In this document: one piece after another, positions 12,340 through 23,232 of the stretch
How the letters are laid out: each line of letters opens with the position of its first letter
Numbering within the stretch: the stretch's first letter is position 1
NCBI GenBank assembly: GCA_017871115.1
Contig: JAFCIZ010000005.1
Span: forward strand, 5,077,501-5,141,500
Source: Cunninghamella blakesleeana
Taxonomy: Eukaryota > Mucoromycota > Mucoromycetes > Mucorales > Cunninghamellaceae
Direction of reading: 5' to 3'
DNA length: 64,000 bases
Made by a program: the position numbers and the translations under genes
The notes under the pieces: model-generated
Databases searched by the model: none
What the model was told of the DNA's origin: nothing
What the model saw: only the letters and a program-made list of their open reading frames with translations

Positions 12340-12631
12340 AAGTGAAAAAAAGTTACTCTTTTGAAATAATATATAAGAGACCTATACCGTATATAATAAT
12401 TTTTATTGTTATAAATATAATCTGTCATTTAGTACCCTTTTTATTTATTTAAATTAATTATATACACATGTTTTTTTATTTTTATTTTATATATCATTCA
12501 ATTGTTAGGTACAACATATTTATATAAAATTTAACTAAAATAAAGCTAGCCTATAAAAATAAAAATAAAGAAAAGATATTTTTTGGAATACGTAAAAATG
12601 TACCTTTCTTTTTTTTTTAGGTTTTCATTAT

Positions 12632-14601
12632 TTAGCATTTAATAAAAGTCCATCCCAAAAATGGAAATAAAATAATAAAAATAATGATAGCTATCCAAAA
12701 CACTTGACGAAAACTTATTTTTAAAAAAAAGGAATAAAATAAATAAAGGAGCACTGATTCATAACCTAAAGGAAGTACTGAATGGTAGCTTTCTGATGAT
12801 AAAATAAAAGGGTGCTGCGGCGGATAATGAGGTTGTTGCGGTATAAAATATGTAACAGTTTCCCATTCATTGAGTACTGGTGGTGATACTACGGTTGATG
12901 TCGTTGCAAAAGAGGATGTTAAATGAAAGTTTTTGTTGTCTTTTGTGAGAATTATATCGATATTTTTGGCTATTATTTTTATTTTTATTATACATCATGA
13001 TATTGCTGTTGCTGTTGTTATTGCTGTTTATTTAATACTGATAATTGTTGGTATTAAGATCGGTGCTGTGGATAAACTGAATTGGCAGCAAAGTTATTAG
13101 ATGTTGATAAATTAGATTCTATTATAGTAAGATGTTTTATAAAATTTTGCTCTTCTGCAACTAGATGAGGATGGAAAGTGGGTGAAGGTACAGTGGTAGT
13201 ACTCTGGTGATAATTTTGTTGGTAATAATTATTTATGAATACACTTCCCTATGATTTAATTGATTATGATTTAGTATGGTCATTAAAAGAAGAATGTATA
13301 TATGTTTTAGGAGAATATTTTTGGAGTGTTGCAACGCGTGCATAGTGAGGATCTTGATGTTGTTGTTCTCGATGTAGTTCTTGCTGATTTTTCTGATTTT
13401 TCTGATTTTACTATTCATCTTTCTCATGTTACTGACGTTATTAATTCTTGGGTAGACTATTTTGAAGTTTTATATCATTGTTAATACTTTTTACCTGTCA
13501 ACATGATAAATTCTATAAGCAAAAGAAAAAGAAAAGAGAAAAGAAAAAACAAAAATTTTAAAAAAAAAAATTATTAGAAAACGAAGAATACTTGATAATA
13601 GAATGCATTGTTTTACATTTTGAAAAGAATTCAGTGAATATAGATCAGTCTTTTTACGAATAGTGTTAAAAATTTTTGTAACTTCGTCTTGAATGAGAGG
13701 TGAGTGATTATGTGTAATTAATATCAAAAGTCATTTGAGAAGAGGTATCAGTTTATAATTATTTAGAAAACTCGCTCCTGCAAATACTAGATTAGCAACT
13801 AGAAATTCAATAATATATTTATTTATTAATATTATTATTTATTAGTTTATTATTTTTTAATATTATTATTTGTTAATTATATTTATTTCTATTTTATATA
13901 AGGAAATATTTATTGCTTTTTCTAATTGTATCATTTGACCCCAGTGCAGATGGTGTACAATTATTAAACAATTCAAGTCTTGATTTTGATTTTTTTTAGA
14001 CGAAGACTATTTTATTATATTTTGTAAAATATAGACAATTAACATTTATACTTTTATTATATTACTAGTTTATTTAATAGATATATATTATTTTTATATA
14101 TTACGATAATATTATTTATCCTAACATTTGACGAAGTGCAAGTCTATTTATGAGAAAAAAAAGGCAAATAATCGATCATTACTCTCTTTCAATTTTATAT
14201 TATATTATATTATATATTGTATGATTATATTCTAAACTAAGTTTACCTTTAGTAATGTAAATATTAGTTCGTGAAGTGCCTTTTCAATACTTTTATCTTT
14301 ATTTTTTAACAGTTTGTATATATATATATATTATTAACAGTAACTTTTACTTTGATTTATGATTATATTTAGAAGCGTTAATATATAGCATATTAGACTC
14401 ATATAGAGGCAGTGGTGATTTAATACTAAATTTTTTATTATTAGTAGTAAGGGTTTGGATAGAAAAATAGTTTTTCATGATTAATTGCTCTTGATAACTA
14501 TAATCAGACTGTCTCTGATCTTTCAAATATTCTAATAAGCGTAGAAATTGAGTTTCACTATTATCATGATACCTTTTATCTTTTGTAATTTCATTGTTCA
14601 T
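12632..14601 (-). pseudogene. Probable decayed protein-coding gene with C-terminal membrane segment
   Basis: Minus-strand segments with protein-like composition follow each other but change frame. From 14601: an 84-residue start (MNNEITKDKRYHDNSETQFL, then LLEYLKDQRQSDYSYQEQLI); a piece reading IEKALHELIFTLLK with a GT donor; HHLHWGQMIQLEKAI near 13915-13990; IEFLVANLVFAGASFLNNYK near 13745-13810; HSPLIQDEVTKIFNTIRKKT near 13660-13715; a Gln/His/Ser/Thr-rich part at 13080-13420; and a final frame with NEWETVTYF, then a membrane helix (FWIAIIIFIILFPFLGW) and stop at 12632. Stops and frame changes between segments cannot all be explained by introns with good splice sites. Either a relic or a gene with sequencing indels fits. 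No family is recognised; a functional intron-rich gene is the main alternative. Confidence 0.45.
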
Positions 14602-15533
14602 ATGCTTTTTTCTTTCCGTTATATGTTTTTCTATAATTCAAAGTAAAAAACACAATATAATATATATATATTAATATTAAAATATTAAATGAAGGGAGAA
14701 AAAAGAGGGTAAAGACAGAGAGATTATTATTAACTTAAAAAACATTTAGTGTCGTTGTTTAAATTTTTTACAAAAAAGGAAATTCTGTTTTTTAACTTCT
14801 TTTTTAGTAGAGCTCATTAGGTAATCATTTTATTGATTTAATAAAATAAATTATACCATAGCTTTTTTAATACATATTATAACTATAAATGCTGTTTTTT
14901 TTAATATATGTATTAGCATCCTTACTGTTAAAGAGAGGTAATATCCTATAAAAATGTTGATCGAGTGATCACAAATGGGTCGTAGATTAATTTAAAATTA
15001 CATAATTTGTATTTAAATTAATATTCATCCATTTCCACAGATATAAATCAATTGACTTGAAATTATAACGAATTATTAATATTGTAATACTCTGTATATT
15101 GACCAACTTTTATACTATTACTTTAAATAGTTGATGGTTTATTCAAGTATATGTGTAATTCGTTAAAAAAAAGTAAAAATAAAAAAAAGAAAAGTGATCT
15201 AATACTGTTTTAAATGATTTTTAAATCTATTCTGGTTATTTTCTTAACAAAAATATAAAAAAGACATAGGACTAAAATGGCTTTTATTCTATTTTATTTT
15301 CTTTAATAAACAATATACGACAAATACCTAATATTTCTTCACTTCCTCGGGATGGTTACCCCCAGTGAGTAACCAATCTACCTACACTTTTATTTCTGAT
15401 CAATTAACTTTAAAAAGCCGACTTCGGGAACTGAAATGTTTTGTAAGGTGTGAATTTTTAAAAAAATTAATTACCTCCTCTTTTTTTCTTCTCTTTATTT
15501 CTTTTTTCTCCACAAAATTTTGTTTTTAAAAAA
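14602..15533. other. Intergenic region upstream of the Ino4-like bHLH gene
   Basis: It is AT-rich. Closer to the gene, an unusually GC-containing promoter patch (15345-15440) holds a perfect 7-bp inverted repeat, TGGTTAC and GTAACCA, at 15353-15359 and 15369-15375, and the motif GCCGACTTCGGGAA. A C/T-rich leader directly precedes the ATG. Confidence 0.4.
15353..15375. promoter_or_regulatory. Inverted repeat in the Ino4-like gene promoter
   Basis: TGGTTAC, a 9-base spacer, then GTAACCA, about 160-180 bp upstream of the start codon. It is a possible dimeric factor site; no known consensus is assigned. Confidence 0.35.
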
Positions 15534-15939
15534 ATGTCTAGTAATAACAATAATAGCATTAAAAGTGAAAGTTTAAACCATCCAACTTCTTTACCTTTGT
15601 TAAATAATAATAATAATGGAACTTCCTCTTCGTCACCATCAACTTCTTCCTCTTCTTCTAATTCCTCGTCTAATAACACAGCACAAACATCTTCACTAAA
15701 TAATAATAAAAGAAGTTTACAAGAGGAAAACGATACACCTGCACCCGCTAAAGAAAGAAAAAGTCGAAAAGCACCTCATGAATTATTAACAGAAGCTGAG
15801 AAAAAAGCAAACCACATTGCTTCTGAACAAAAAAGAAGACAAAATATTCGTTTAGGATTTGATCAGCTTATTGAAATTGTGCCAGCTTTAAATACTGGAA
15901 ATAGAAGTGAAGCTCTTATTTTACAAAAATGTAATACTT

Positions 15940-15987
<48 letters not shown>

Positions 15988-16278
15988 GAAAATAATAGTA
16001 AATTTGGTGTTGATTTATTGATTTTTTATTTTATTGTATTTTAATTATATATAAATATTAGCTGTAGATCATATTAAACAATTAATATCAGTAAAAAATG
16101 ATTTAAAAGACCAAATCCGTGATCTTCAAGCCCTTTTAGGTGAATCGTAAGTGTGAAAAATAACAATAATAACAATATTAAAAATGCGGGGCATACATAT
16201 GAAATTTATAATACATATTTGGTATATGTATTCGAAAAAAGAAAAAAATATATAATAATAGTAACGTCTATTTATTAA

Positions 16279-16327
<49 letters not shown>

Positions 16328-16490
16328 TTATGATGAAACAGACCTTATGATGAAGATGTGAGTATTTTTAAATATATAATACTGATAACAAAAAAAAACA
16401 AATGTTTTATTTTCTTTTTAACTAATTAAATATATGTGGTGTTTTTTTTAATAGTCTTCTGAGGATGATTTAACTTATTCCGCTTTTTAG
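15534..16490 (+). CDS. Ino4-like bHLH transcription factor
   Basis: Exons 15534-15930, 16062-16146, 16342-16357 and 16455-16490 splice in frame to 177 residues; exon 3 is only 16 bp. The first about 75 residues are Asn/Ser rich. The bHLH runs from about residue 78: APHELLTEAEKKANHIASEQ, then KRRQNIRLGFDQLIEIVPAL, and after splicing SVDHIKQLISVKNDLKDQIR. This basic region (NHIASEQKRR) and the SEALILQKSVDHI helix resemble fungal Ino4-type proteins, partners of Ino2 at inositol/choline-responsive elements in yeast. Outside yeasts the role of this group is less clear, so the function is inferred only to be nuclear and DNA-binding as a dimer. The tail ends in an acidic SSEDDLTYSAF. Intron 1 holds a 42-bp TA repeat and intron 2 a 46-bp TTA repeat. 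Confidence 0.83.
15943..15984. repeat. TA dinucleotide repeat in intron 1 of the Ino4-like gene
   Basis: About 21 uninterrupted TA units, starting a few bases after the donor site. Confidence 0.9.
16281..16326. repeat. TTA trinucleotide repeat in intron 2 of the Ino4-like gene
   Basis: About 15 units of TTA, ending just before the acceptor that precedes the 16-bp exon. Confidence 0.9.
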
Positions 16491-16634
16491 ACTTAATATA
16501 TAGCTCATTCTTTTTCATCACTATTCCTTTTTATTTCTTGTTATTTATCATTCATTTTTATAATATTTAATACCTTTTTTTTCATTTTTATATTTATATT
16601 CAATTAGGTTTATTATAATGTATTAATATTCCTT

Positions 16635-16671
<37 letters not shown>

Positions 16672-17061
16672 CTTTTTTGTTTAATATTATTATCACTTAA
16701 ATTTTTTTTTTTTGTTTTGTTTTACTTTATAAATTCATATATATATTCTCTATATCACCCAAAACATTTGATTATTATTTATTTAATATATATCAAATAT
16801 TTATAATTATTTTATTGAATGATATATATAAATATATATTTTAATAAAATAAAAAAACTTATAAACTGTGACAAAAAAATACTAGGAGTTATAAAATATG
16901 TAGGAGAAGTTTAAAAAATAAAAAAGTTTACAGATATATTATAATAATGATAAGGAATAGGAGAGAAATAAAGTTTTTTTTTTTCTACATGTATGTTTTC
17001 TTAATTTTTTTTTTAAAAAAAAAGTAAAAGAAGTATTGAATGGGATATATATATATATGAT
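16491..17061. other. Convergent intergenic region
   Basis: Between the Ino4-like and fucosyltransferase-like 3' ends. It holds a TA repeat at 16639-16666 and T-runs. No gene is seen. Confidence 0.4.
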
Positions 17062-18713
17062 TTAAGATAATGATGATAATGATGTGTTTGTTGTCATTGT
17101 TGTTGTTGTCATAGACTTGGATAGTTGCTTTTGAATGGAGCGATTTCGCTGAGTGATATAAGCAGAAAAAGTACTTTGTAAGGTGGGTACAAAAAAGGAA
17201 GCCCTAGATGCGATTTCAGCATCAATCAAAGGCAAAAACACGCTACCTTTTGTAGTATGTACGACAGGATCATGTTGATGGTGATGATCTATTAAAGGAG
17301 GTGATAAGTTTAGTGTATCTTGTATTATATCTTGAAAGTCATCCAAAGCAAATAAACATAAGAACTCATCATATAAATGGGATAACGTTTCATGAGGAGA
17401 AGAGGCATCAGTGGTCATGTAGATTAAACTGAATCGATGATGTAAATGATGAGGATAATTTAATTGTTGTAAATGTAAACAGAATTTTAATCGCTCTTCT
17501 GTTTGATTTTTATTATATTTATCACTGTTTTGATGGGGGTGATGAGAGTGATGATAATTGTTTTTTAATGATATAGCTTGTTGAAGAATTGCTGGGTCTA
17601 ATTGAAAGGTAGTTTTTTCTTTTTCTTCTTCCATCCGTTGTCGTTGAATCAACTGCTGTCGTACCTTTTCCATAGTTTCTTCCATTATTTTTTTAAATAT
17701 TCCATCACCCATTCGTAAATGAACACTCATGAAATTTCCTTGTCCACCTAAGCGATTCATTACAATCTCACTTGCTTTTAATACCCATGGGTGATGTACT
17801 ATCATACCTTCCCGAATTTGTTGTTGAATAGATTGCCAAAAGGGATCATTTAGAATCAATCGTGTAGACCCGAATAAGGAATTAAATAATAAAAATGGCT
17901 GTTCAATTTGATTTAATTGCTGAAAGGTATATTGTGTGGTGTATTTGGTGAATTTTTTTTTATTATTGGTGTTAAGGGTGTCTACTATTTGATAAGCATA
18001 CCGATCAAGATCATCAACTTGGTAAACTAAAGTTTGATTGCTTTCATCTTGGGGAATTGACCAATATCTTTCGTAGTAATCTAATTTCATATCTCTTCGT
18101 TGAATGATCTTAATATTCAATGCTTTTGCTATAGACATAATATCAAATATACGATTCACTTCCATAGGTAAATAGTTTCTATAGTCGAAGCACATTGATT
18201 TCCAATAGGCTCTATTGTTTTCTTTTAAACGTCTTGTTTGGTCATTTTCTTCATAATATTCTTCACCACATGCGTCTAAACGTTTAGGTAAAATATTGGA
18301 TGGACGCCAATAAGTTGCGGTTCCAAGATTGACTTCAGGGACAATTAATGTACGATTCAATGCCTTGGCTAAAAGAATACTGTTGGTAAGAGCAATACGT
18401 TGGTTGTGTAACCCCGAGTGTGGTAAATAAGAAACATATTTTTCCTGAGCTGGTTGCGTAGCTTCTAATTGTTGTTGGGATTCATTTTCCGTCGTATCGT
18501 CATTCTCGGTTTTAACTATTGTTTATATATTAATAGATAAGCAATGAATTACATGGATTTTTTTTTTTTTTTTTTTCGTTTTCCTTTTACTTACAAATAG
18601 TTTCATCCAAAGGTTCCTTTCCTAATTCGAATTCAAATCCAATATGGATGACAAATATGAAAAGTAGTATAGCGATTAATCCAATAGATGTTGATCTTGA
18701 TAATGGAGACATA
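17062..18713 (-). CDS. O-fucosyltransferase-like glycosyltransferase, apparent frameshift in exon 1
   Basis: Exon 1 (18595-18713) and exon 2 (17062-18515) are joined by a GTAAGT...AATAG intron. Exon 2 starts in the acceptor-proximal family motif SYLPHSGLHNQRIALTNSIL, followed by LAKALNRTLIVPEVNLG. Around residue 305 it has SVHLRMGD, the HxRxGD motif of the GDP-fucose-using O-FucT fold. The C-terminal part has YMTTDASSPHETL. Exon 1 would encode a type II signal anchor (MSPLSRSTSIGLIAILLF, then IFVIHIGFEFELG), fitting a Golgi or ER lumenal enzyme. However, the five-A run at 18660-18664 puts the ATG and the rest of exon 1 in different frames; four As would restore a 523-residue protein. No alternative in-frame ATG exists in exon 1; the first Met in exon 2 is at 18360. 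Fungal members are poorly characterised, so the acceptor substrate is unknown. Confidence 0.72.
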
Positions 18714-19311
18714 ATAATTTAATACATGTATTGATGAGTTTAAGATATATTATAGGCGTTGTATGCTGATATGCTTGTATGCTGATGAAATATGTATGTA
18801 AAAGTAACAGTAATGATGATGTTGGGGGTTAAAACAAAAAAAAAAAAAAGAGTAAGAAATAGGAGAAAGAAAGGCGAAAAAAGTAAAAAAGTAAAAAACA
18901 AAAAAAAAGATCTTCATTTAAAAAAGTTAGACTTATATTCACTAAATTAGGTAAAAATAATTAAGTCGGTGCCAGAACTTTTGTTTCTATTATTAAGTTG
19001 TACAAAGTGGATCATAATTGATAGTTCAATTTTTATTATTTAGTGAGGTAAAATAGTTTATATTAGGAATGGACTAAATAAAAATAATAAATAATAGATA
19101 AATATATATGTATTCCCCTATTAAATTAGCTTAAAATATAAATAAATAAATAAAATAAGATAAAAAAGAGTTAAATAAAAATACTTTTATATATATATTT
19201 ATTAAATAAATTAATAAAATTAACCATTTTTCTTTTTTTGCTGTATTTTTTATTTCTTTTACCTTTTAATTAACATTTTATTATTTTTGTTATTATCATT
19301 TTTATTGTTTA
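18714..19311. other. Intergenic region upstream of the fucosyltransferase-like gene
   Basis: AT-rich. It contains a 16-bp tandem duplication at 18759-18786 (unit TTGTATGCTGATATGC, 1.75 copies), 46-74 bp upstream of the start codon. The remainder is homopolymers and the bZIP gene 3' end. Confidence 0.4.
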
Positions 19312-20871
19312 TTATTTCATTTCAATATCTTCTAATTTTAATGGGAGTATTTCATCATCTATAGAAGGTAAAGTTGATGGACTTGAATTTATATCATCCA
19401 AAGAGGTTGGAATAGTGATTATGGCTGGATCATCATCATTATTATCCAATATACTTTTGTTGTCATTTTGAATAGTAGTTGACGATGACACTTCTTTTTT
19501 TATGGTTACTATATCGCTCGTTGTCAAAGAGGAAGACGATGGTTCATTTGTATTATTATTATTTCCATGATTATCAAGATCAACATCGTTTATATTATTA
19601 TTTGTTGCAGTAGTATCTGCTGTCGTTGTTGTTGTTGAAGTGGTCGGTGGTGTCGTAGTATTTAGCTGCCCCATGCCTAATTTAGCATTTAATTCTTCGA
19701 CTTCTTTCATTAATCGATAACTTTCTGTACCTTGCATAGTTAGATTTAATTTATTATTAGCATCTTCTAATTGTTTTCTTAAGGATTCATTCTCTTTTTC
19801 TAATCTTGAGATTTTTTCTTCCATATCTTGAATATATTGTTTCTTTTTCTTTCGACATTCTTTAGCTGCAATACGATTTCTTAGTAACCTTCGTTGTCTT
19901 CGCTCATCGTTACTCATATTTCTTGCCGCTGCTGCAACAGCCGTTAATGTAGCTGTATCATGAGGCGGAGAATGATTTGTTGTAGGTTCATGAGTTGTAT
20001 TATTATTATCCAATGATGTTGATACGTTATTGTTATTGTTATTGTTATTATTTAGCTGTTGCTGATGATGATCATGTTGACTTTCATTACTATTATCTTT
20101 ATTGTCTTTATTGTCTTTATTATTGTTATTTATTGATAAAGATGTTATTTGTGGCGATGATGATTCGTTTTTAGTTGAAGTATCTAATTGAGAATGATGT
20201 TGAAAATGCGGTTGTTGGTGATGGTTATTATTTAAAAGATCAGCAGGAGGACCAGGTAAAGCAGTGATAATATTACTACCTTGCAGTTGCTGTAAAAGAT
20301 GCAATCCAGGTACAGAGATAGGTGTCACCATAACTTGAGCTAAAGAAGAAGCGGTGAGTTGAGCTAAATCTTGGCCACTTGCTTGAGCATAGGTTTGTAA
20401 AAAGTGTTGCTGTTGCTGTTCTGTTAAAAGAGATGATAAAGCTGCTGCTGCTACAGCCCCATTAGGATGACCTTGTAATAAAGCTGTAATATCAAAGGGT
20501 GATGGTGGTGGTATATTATTATTACTATTACTATTATTACTACTGTTATTATTATTATTATTATTATTGTTATTATTATTATTGGTATTATTATTAGAAG
20601 TTGAAGCTTTGATACTGTTATTTTCTTTTAAACTTTCATCGGAATGAGAATCATCTTTTAAAGTTGAATCATTTTCTGTACTAGATGATGTTAAGGTTAT
20701 ATCCTCTTTTTTATCGATAACCTTTTGCGATTTATTGTTGTTAAGATCATCAACATCTTCTATGGATTTCCTTTTATTGTTATTAATAGTGTTAATACTA
20801 TTATTGTCATTATTAATTTCATTGGAAGTAGTAGTAGAAGAAAGAGGGTTGGTATTAATTGCATCCGTCAT
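19312..20871 (-). CDS. CREB/ATF-type bZIP transcription factor
   Basis: Single exon, 519 residues. The bZIP domain lies at about residues 317-380: NDERRQRRLLRNRIAAKECR, then KKKKQYIQDMEEKISRLEKE. The Arg/Asn signature (RNRIAAKECR) and the KKKKQYIQ junction match CREB/ATF proteins that bind TGACGTCA. The zipper has four Leu-type heptads. The flanks are low complexity: poly-Asn runs near residues 95-120, Gln/His-rich segments, an Ala-rich helix (AVAAAALSSLL), and an acidic C-terminal end (IDDEILPLKLEDIEMK) that could activate. The role in stress or cAMP response is inferred from the family. A CRE-like site sits 47 bp upstream of the start. Confidence 0.87.
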   Translation of the reverse strand: MTDAINTNPLSSTTTSNEINNDNNSINTINNNKRKSIEDVDDLNNNKSQKVIDKKEDITLTSSSTENDSTLKDDSHSDESLKENNSIKASTSNNNTNNNNNNNNNNNNNSSNNSNSNNNIPPPSPFDITALLQGHPNGAVAAAALSSLLTEQQQQHFLQTYAQASGQDLAQLTASSLAQVMVTPISVPGLHLLQQLQGSNIITALPGPPADLLNNNHHQQPHFQHHSQLDTSTKNESSSPQITSLSINNNNKDNKDNKDNSNESQHDHHQQQLNNNNNNNNNVSTSLDNNNTTHEPTTNHSPPHDTATLTAVAAAARNMSNDERRQRRLLRNRIAAKECRKKKKQYIQDMEEKISRLEKENESLRKQLEDANNKLNLTMQGTESYRLMKEVEELNAKLGMGQLNTTTPPTTSTTTTTADTTATNNNINDVDLDNHGNNNNTNEPSSSSLTTSDIVTIKKEVSSSTTIQNDNKSILDNNDDDPAIITIPTSLDDINSSPSTLPSIDDEILPLKLEDIEMK

Positions 20872-20917
20872 TTTTTTTCCTTAAAAAGTCTTTTGAAAAA
20901 AAAAAAAAAAAAAGTTA

Positions 20918-20925
20918 TGACGTCG
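20918..20925. promoter_or_regulatory. CRE-like site upstream of the CREB/ATF-type bZIP gene
   Basis: TGACGTCG, a seven-of-eight match to the palindromic TGACGTCA, begins 47 bp upstream of the bZIP start codon. It is the kind of site the encoded protein should bind, which suggests autoregulation. Confidence 0.5.
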
Positions 20926-21910
20926 TTAAAAAATATAATACAATATAATTATTATTATGAAAAAATGGTAAAGAAGAAAGAAAGAGGATTTTTCAAAAAA
21001 AAAAAAATCAGCAATAAATTTTTTTAAAAAAATTTTTGACCGACTGACCTTTTAAAATAAAAATCATATACATAGTATATTTCTTTTATATAATAAACCT
21101 TTCATTTTATTTAATTTTTTATGCTACAAGACTTTTATGCTAAATGAAAAAGTTTTTGCTTCCGCCACTTTTTTTTTTTTTTTTGATGACGAAGGTGGTT
21201 TTTCATATCTACGTAGTTATAAAAGAAAAGATGACGACAAAACTCTTTCATAAACAAAAAGGTTAAAAAATTTTTTAGTGGGAGAATTATAAATGAATAT
21301 GATTGGCTAATCCAAATAAATAAAAAATAAAATAATTTTGATAATTTTAATACCCAGTTCGAACAAATCTTAAATATATTTATGCATAAAATAAGGAAAA
21401 AGAAAAAAAAAAAAAACTAAACATTCCTTTTAAAATACCTCTTCTCCTCTCTTATTATATGAATCAGGTTAAAGAAATATGATATATTAATTTTAAAATG
21501 TATGATTATCTTGAAAAAAAAGAAATAGAGAGTAAGAAAAAGAATAATAATAGGTGTAAAAAGAATGATTTCGATAAAGAACTTACTCCATTTGGAATTG
21601 GCACTTTATAAAAAAAAACTTGTACCTGTAGGAGGAAAACTTGTTCATCCCTTTCAAAAGCTTTTTTTTTTTCGCCTTTCCTTTTTCTTTTTTGTTTCTC
21701 TTCTTCTTCTTCTTTTTTTTTCAATACATAATACATACATACATATATATATTTATACATACGGCTATCTTACTTTTTACCATTATCAATACTATAAACT
21801 TAATACATATAATATATTTAAAAATAAAAATAAAAAAAATATTTTTGTACATATAATCTTTTTTTTGAAATATAAAAAAATATATTTATAATTTTTTTAA
21901 AAATAATAAA
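20926..21910. other. Divergent intergenic region between the bZIP and membrane-protein genes
   Basis: It has homopolymer blocks, TGACGA half-sites near 21185 and 21230, a GATTGGCTAAT motif near 21301, a palindrome CTACGTAG near 21211, and a strong C/T-rich tract at 21660-21722 preceding the membrane-protein gene. Open frames here are translations of these tracts and are not called. Confidence 0.4.
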
Positions 21911-22945
21911 ATGTCATCAACAAAAAATGTACTAAAAACATCACCAACGGCAAAACATCCAAGTAAACCCATTCACCATCCTCTTTCCCTTCACCATAAA
22001 GAGATAAATACAATAATTAATTCATATCCAGCACCGACTTCAATCCCTTCCAATTTATTATCATCGATAAATCACCAAGATAATTTCTCAACTTCATTAT
22101 CGCCTGCGTTAACAACATCAGCCGTAAATAATGTTAATAATAAAGAATTGCCAGCACCAACACCTGTACTTGAACAGCAACCACAAGGGCAGCAGCAAAA
22201 AGATAAAAATGATACACCCCTTATAGGAGGGATCGTTGGAGGGATTATTTTTATTCTAATATCTATTTTTACAATGATATACTTTATTCGAAAACAAAAA
22301 AAGAAAAAGAGACCCAACCCTCATTCCTCGTCTTCGTCCTCCAATCAATTATTAAAAGAGTGGCAATATAATAATAAGAAAAAGAACAATACAAAAAGCT
22401 GGTCAAGTTTTGATTCATCCAACTCATCATTAAATAAGAATAATAGTCCAAAAAACTCAATCATTGATCCTCCTCCACCTGCTTATTATGCTTTATCCAT
22501 GGATAGTAATACAGTGACATCTAAATCATTAAAACGTTTAACTTATGATTCCAATATATCCAAACCCTCTTCTATAACAAAACAATATCATCCCCAACTG
22601 GCTTATAGTCCAAGTGATCATTCTATTTTACAAATGGATCATCCTACTCATCATCAGAATCACAATAATGGAAATATATCACCTAGCAATACTCTAGTCG
22701 ATACTACTAATTCTTGGTTATATCATAAAGAGAATCATGACCATGATCAAGACGATAATGATGATTTTGTTTCGTTTAAAGACGAAGATGAAGGTGATGA
22801 TCTGCAACAGGATGAACAACAAAGGCGATCCATTCAACCATACCAAGCCCAATTAGATTACTCTTCCCCTATTTCTGATGCACTTATCCCCCCTTGTTCT
22901 TATGCGGATACTTTACTCCATACCAATCATTCAAATTCCTCTTGA
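21911..22945 (+). CDS. Putative single-pass membrane protein, family unknown
   Basis: Single exon, 344 residues. The N-terminal about 100 residues are Ser/Pro/Thr/Asn rich without a clear signal peptide. A single membrane helix follows at about 104-126: GGIVGGIIFILISIFTMIYF, with a GxxxG-like start and a strongly basic stop-transfer (RKQKKKKR). The C-terminal 215 residues are hydrophilic, Ser-rich and acidic near the end, with a proline patch IIDPPPPAYYALS that could bind SH3 or WW domains. The layout (Ser/Thr-rich outside, GxxxG helix, basic then disordered inside) recalls fungal Mid2/Wsc wall-stress sensors. However, there is no WSC domain or cleavable signal, so this is only a resemblance. 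Confidence 0.65.
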   Translation: MSSTKNVLKTSPTAKHPSKPIHHPLSLHHKEINTIINSYPAPTSIPSNLLSSINHQDNFSTSLSPALTTSAVNNVNNKELPAPTPVLEQQPQGQQQKDKNDTPLIGGIVGGIIFILISIFTMIYFIRKQKKKKRPNPHSSSSSSNQLLKEWQYNNKKKNNTKSWSSFDSSNSSLNKNNSPKNSIIDPPPPAYYALSMDSNTVTSKSLKRLTYDSNISKPSSITKQYHPQLAYSPSDHSILQMDHPTHHQNHNNGNISPSNTLVDTTNSWLYHKENHDHDQDDNDDFVSFKDEDEGDDLQQDEQQRRSIQPYQAQLDYSSPISDALIPPCSYADTLLHTNHSNSS

Positions 22946-23232
22946 AAAAAAAAAAGTACATATATACAATCCTATTTTATTTTCCTTATTTCCTTTTTTT
23001 TTTTTTCTTAAAAATAATAATAATTTCGTATAAATATAATTCTTTATATTTTAACAATTTATTTATCCTTAAAAAAAGAAAATCCAGTTTATTTACTACT
23101 CTTACTCTTATTTTTATTAATATTATTATCTAAATGCGATTTATTTTCTACTTTTTTATTATTCTTTTTTAGCGTACCTTGCTTATTTATTTATTTATAA
23201 ACAATAAAAATAAAAATAAATAAATAAATAAA

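Noticed and set aside
20725..21027. Plus-strand open frame of 100 codons
   Set aside because: It is antisense to the bZIP 5' end and runs into homopolymers; no protein-like composition.
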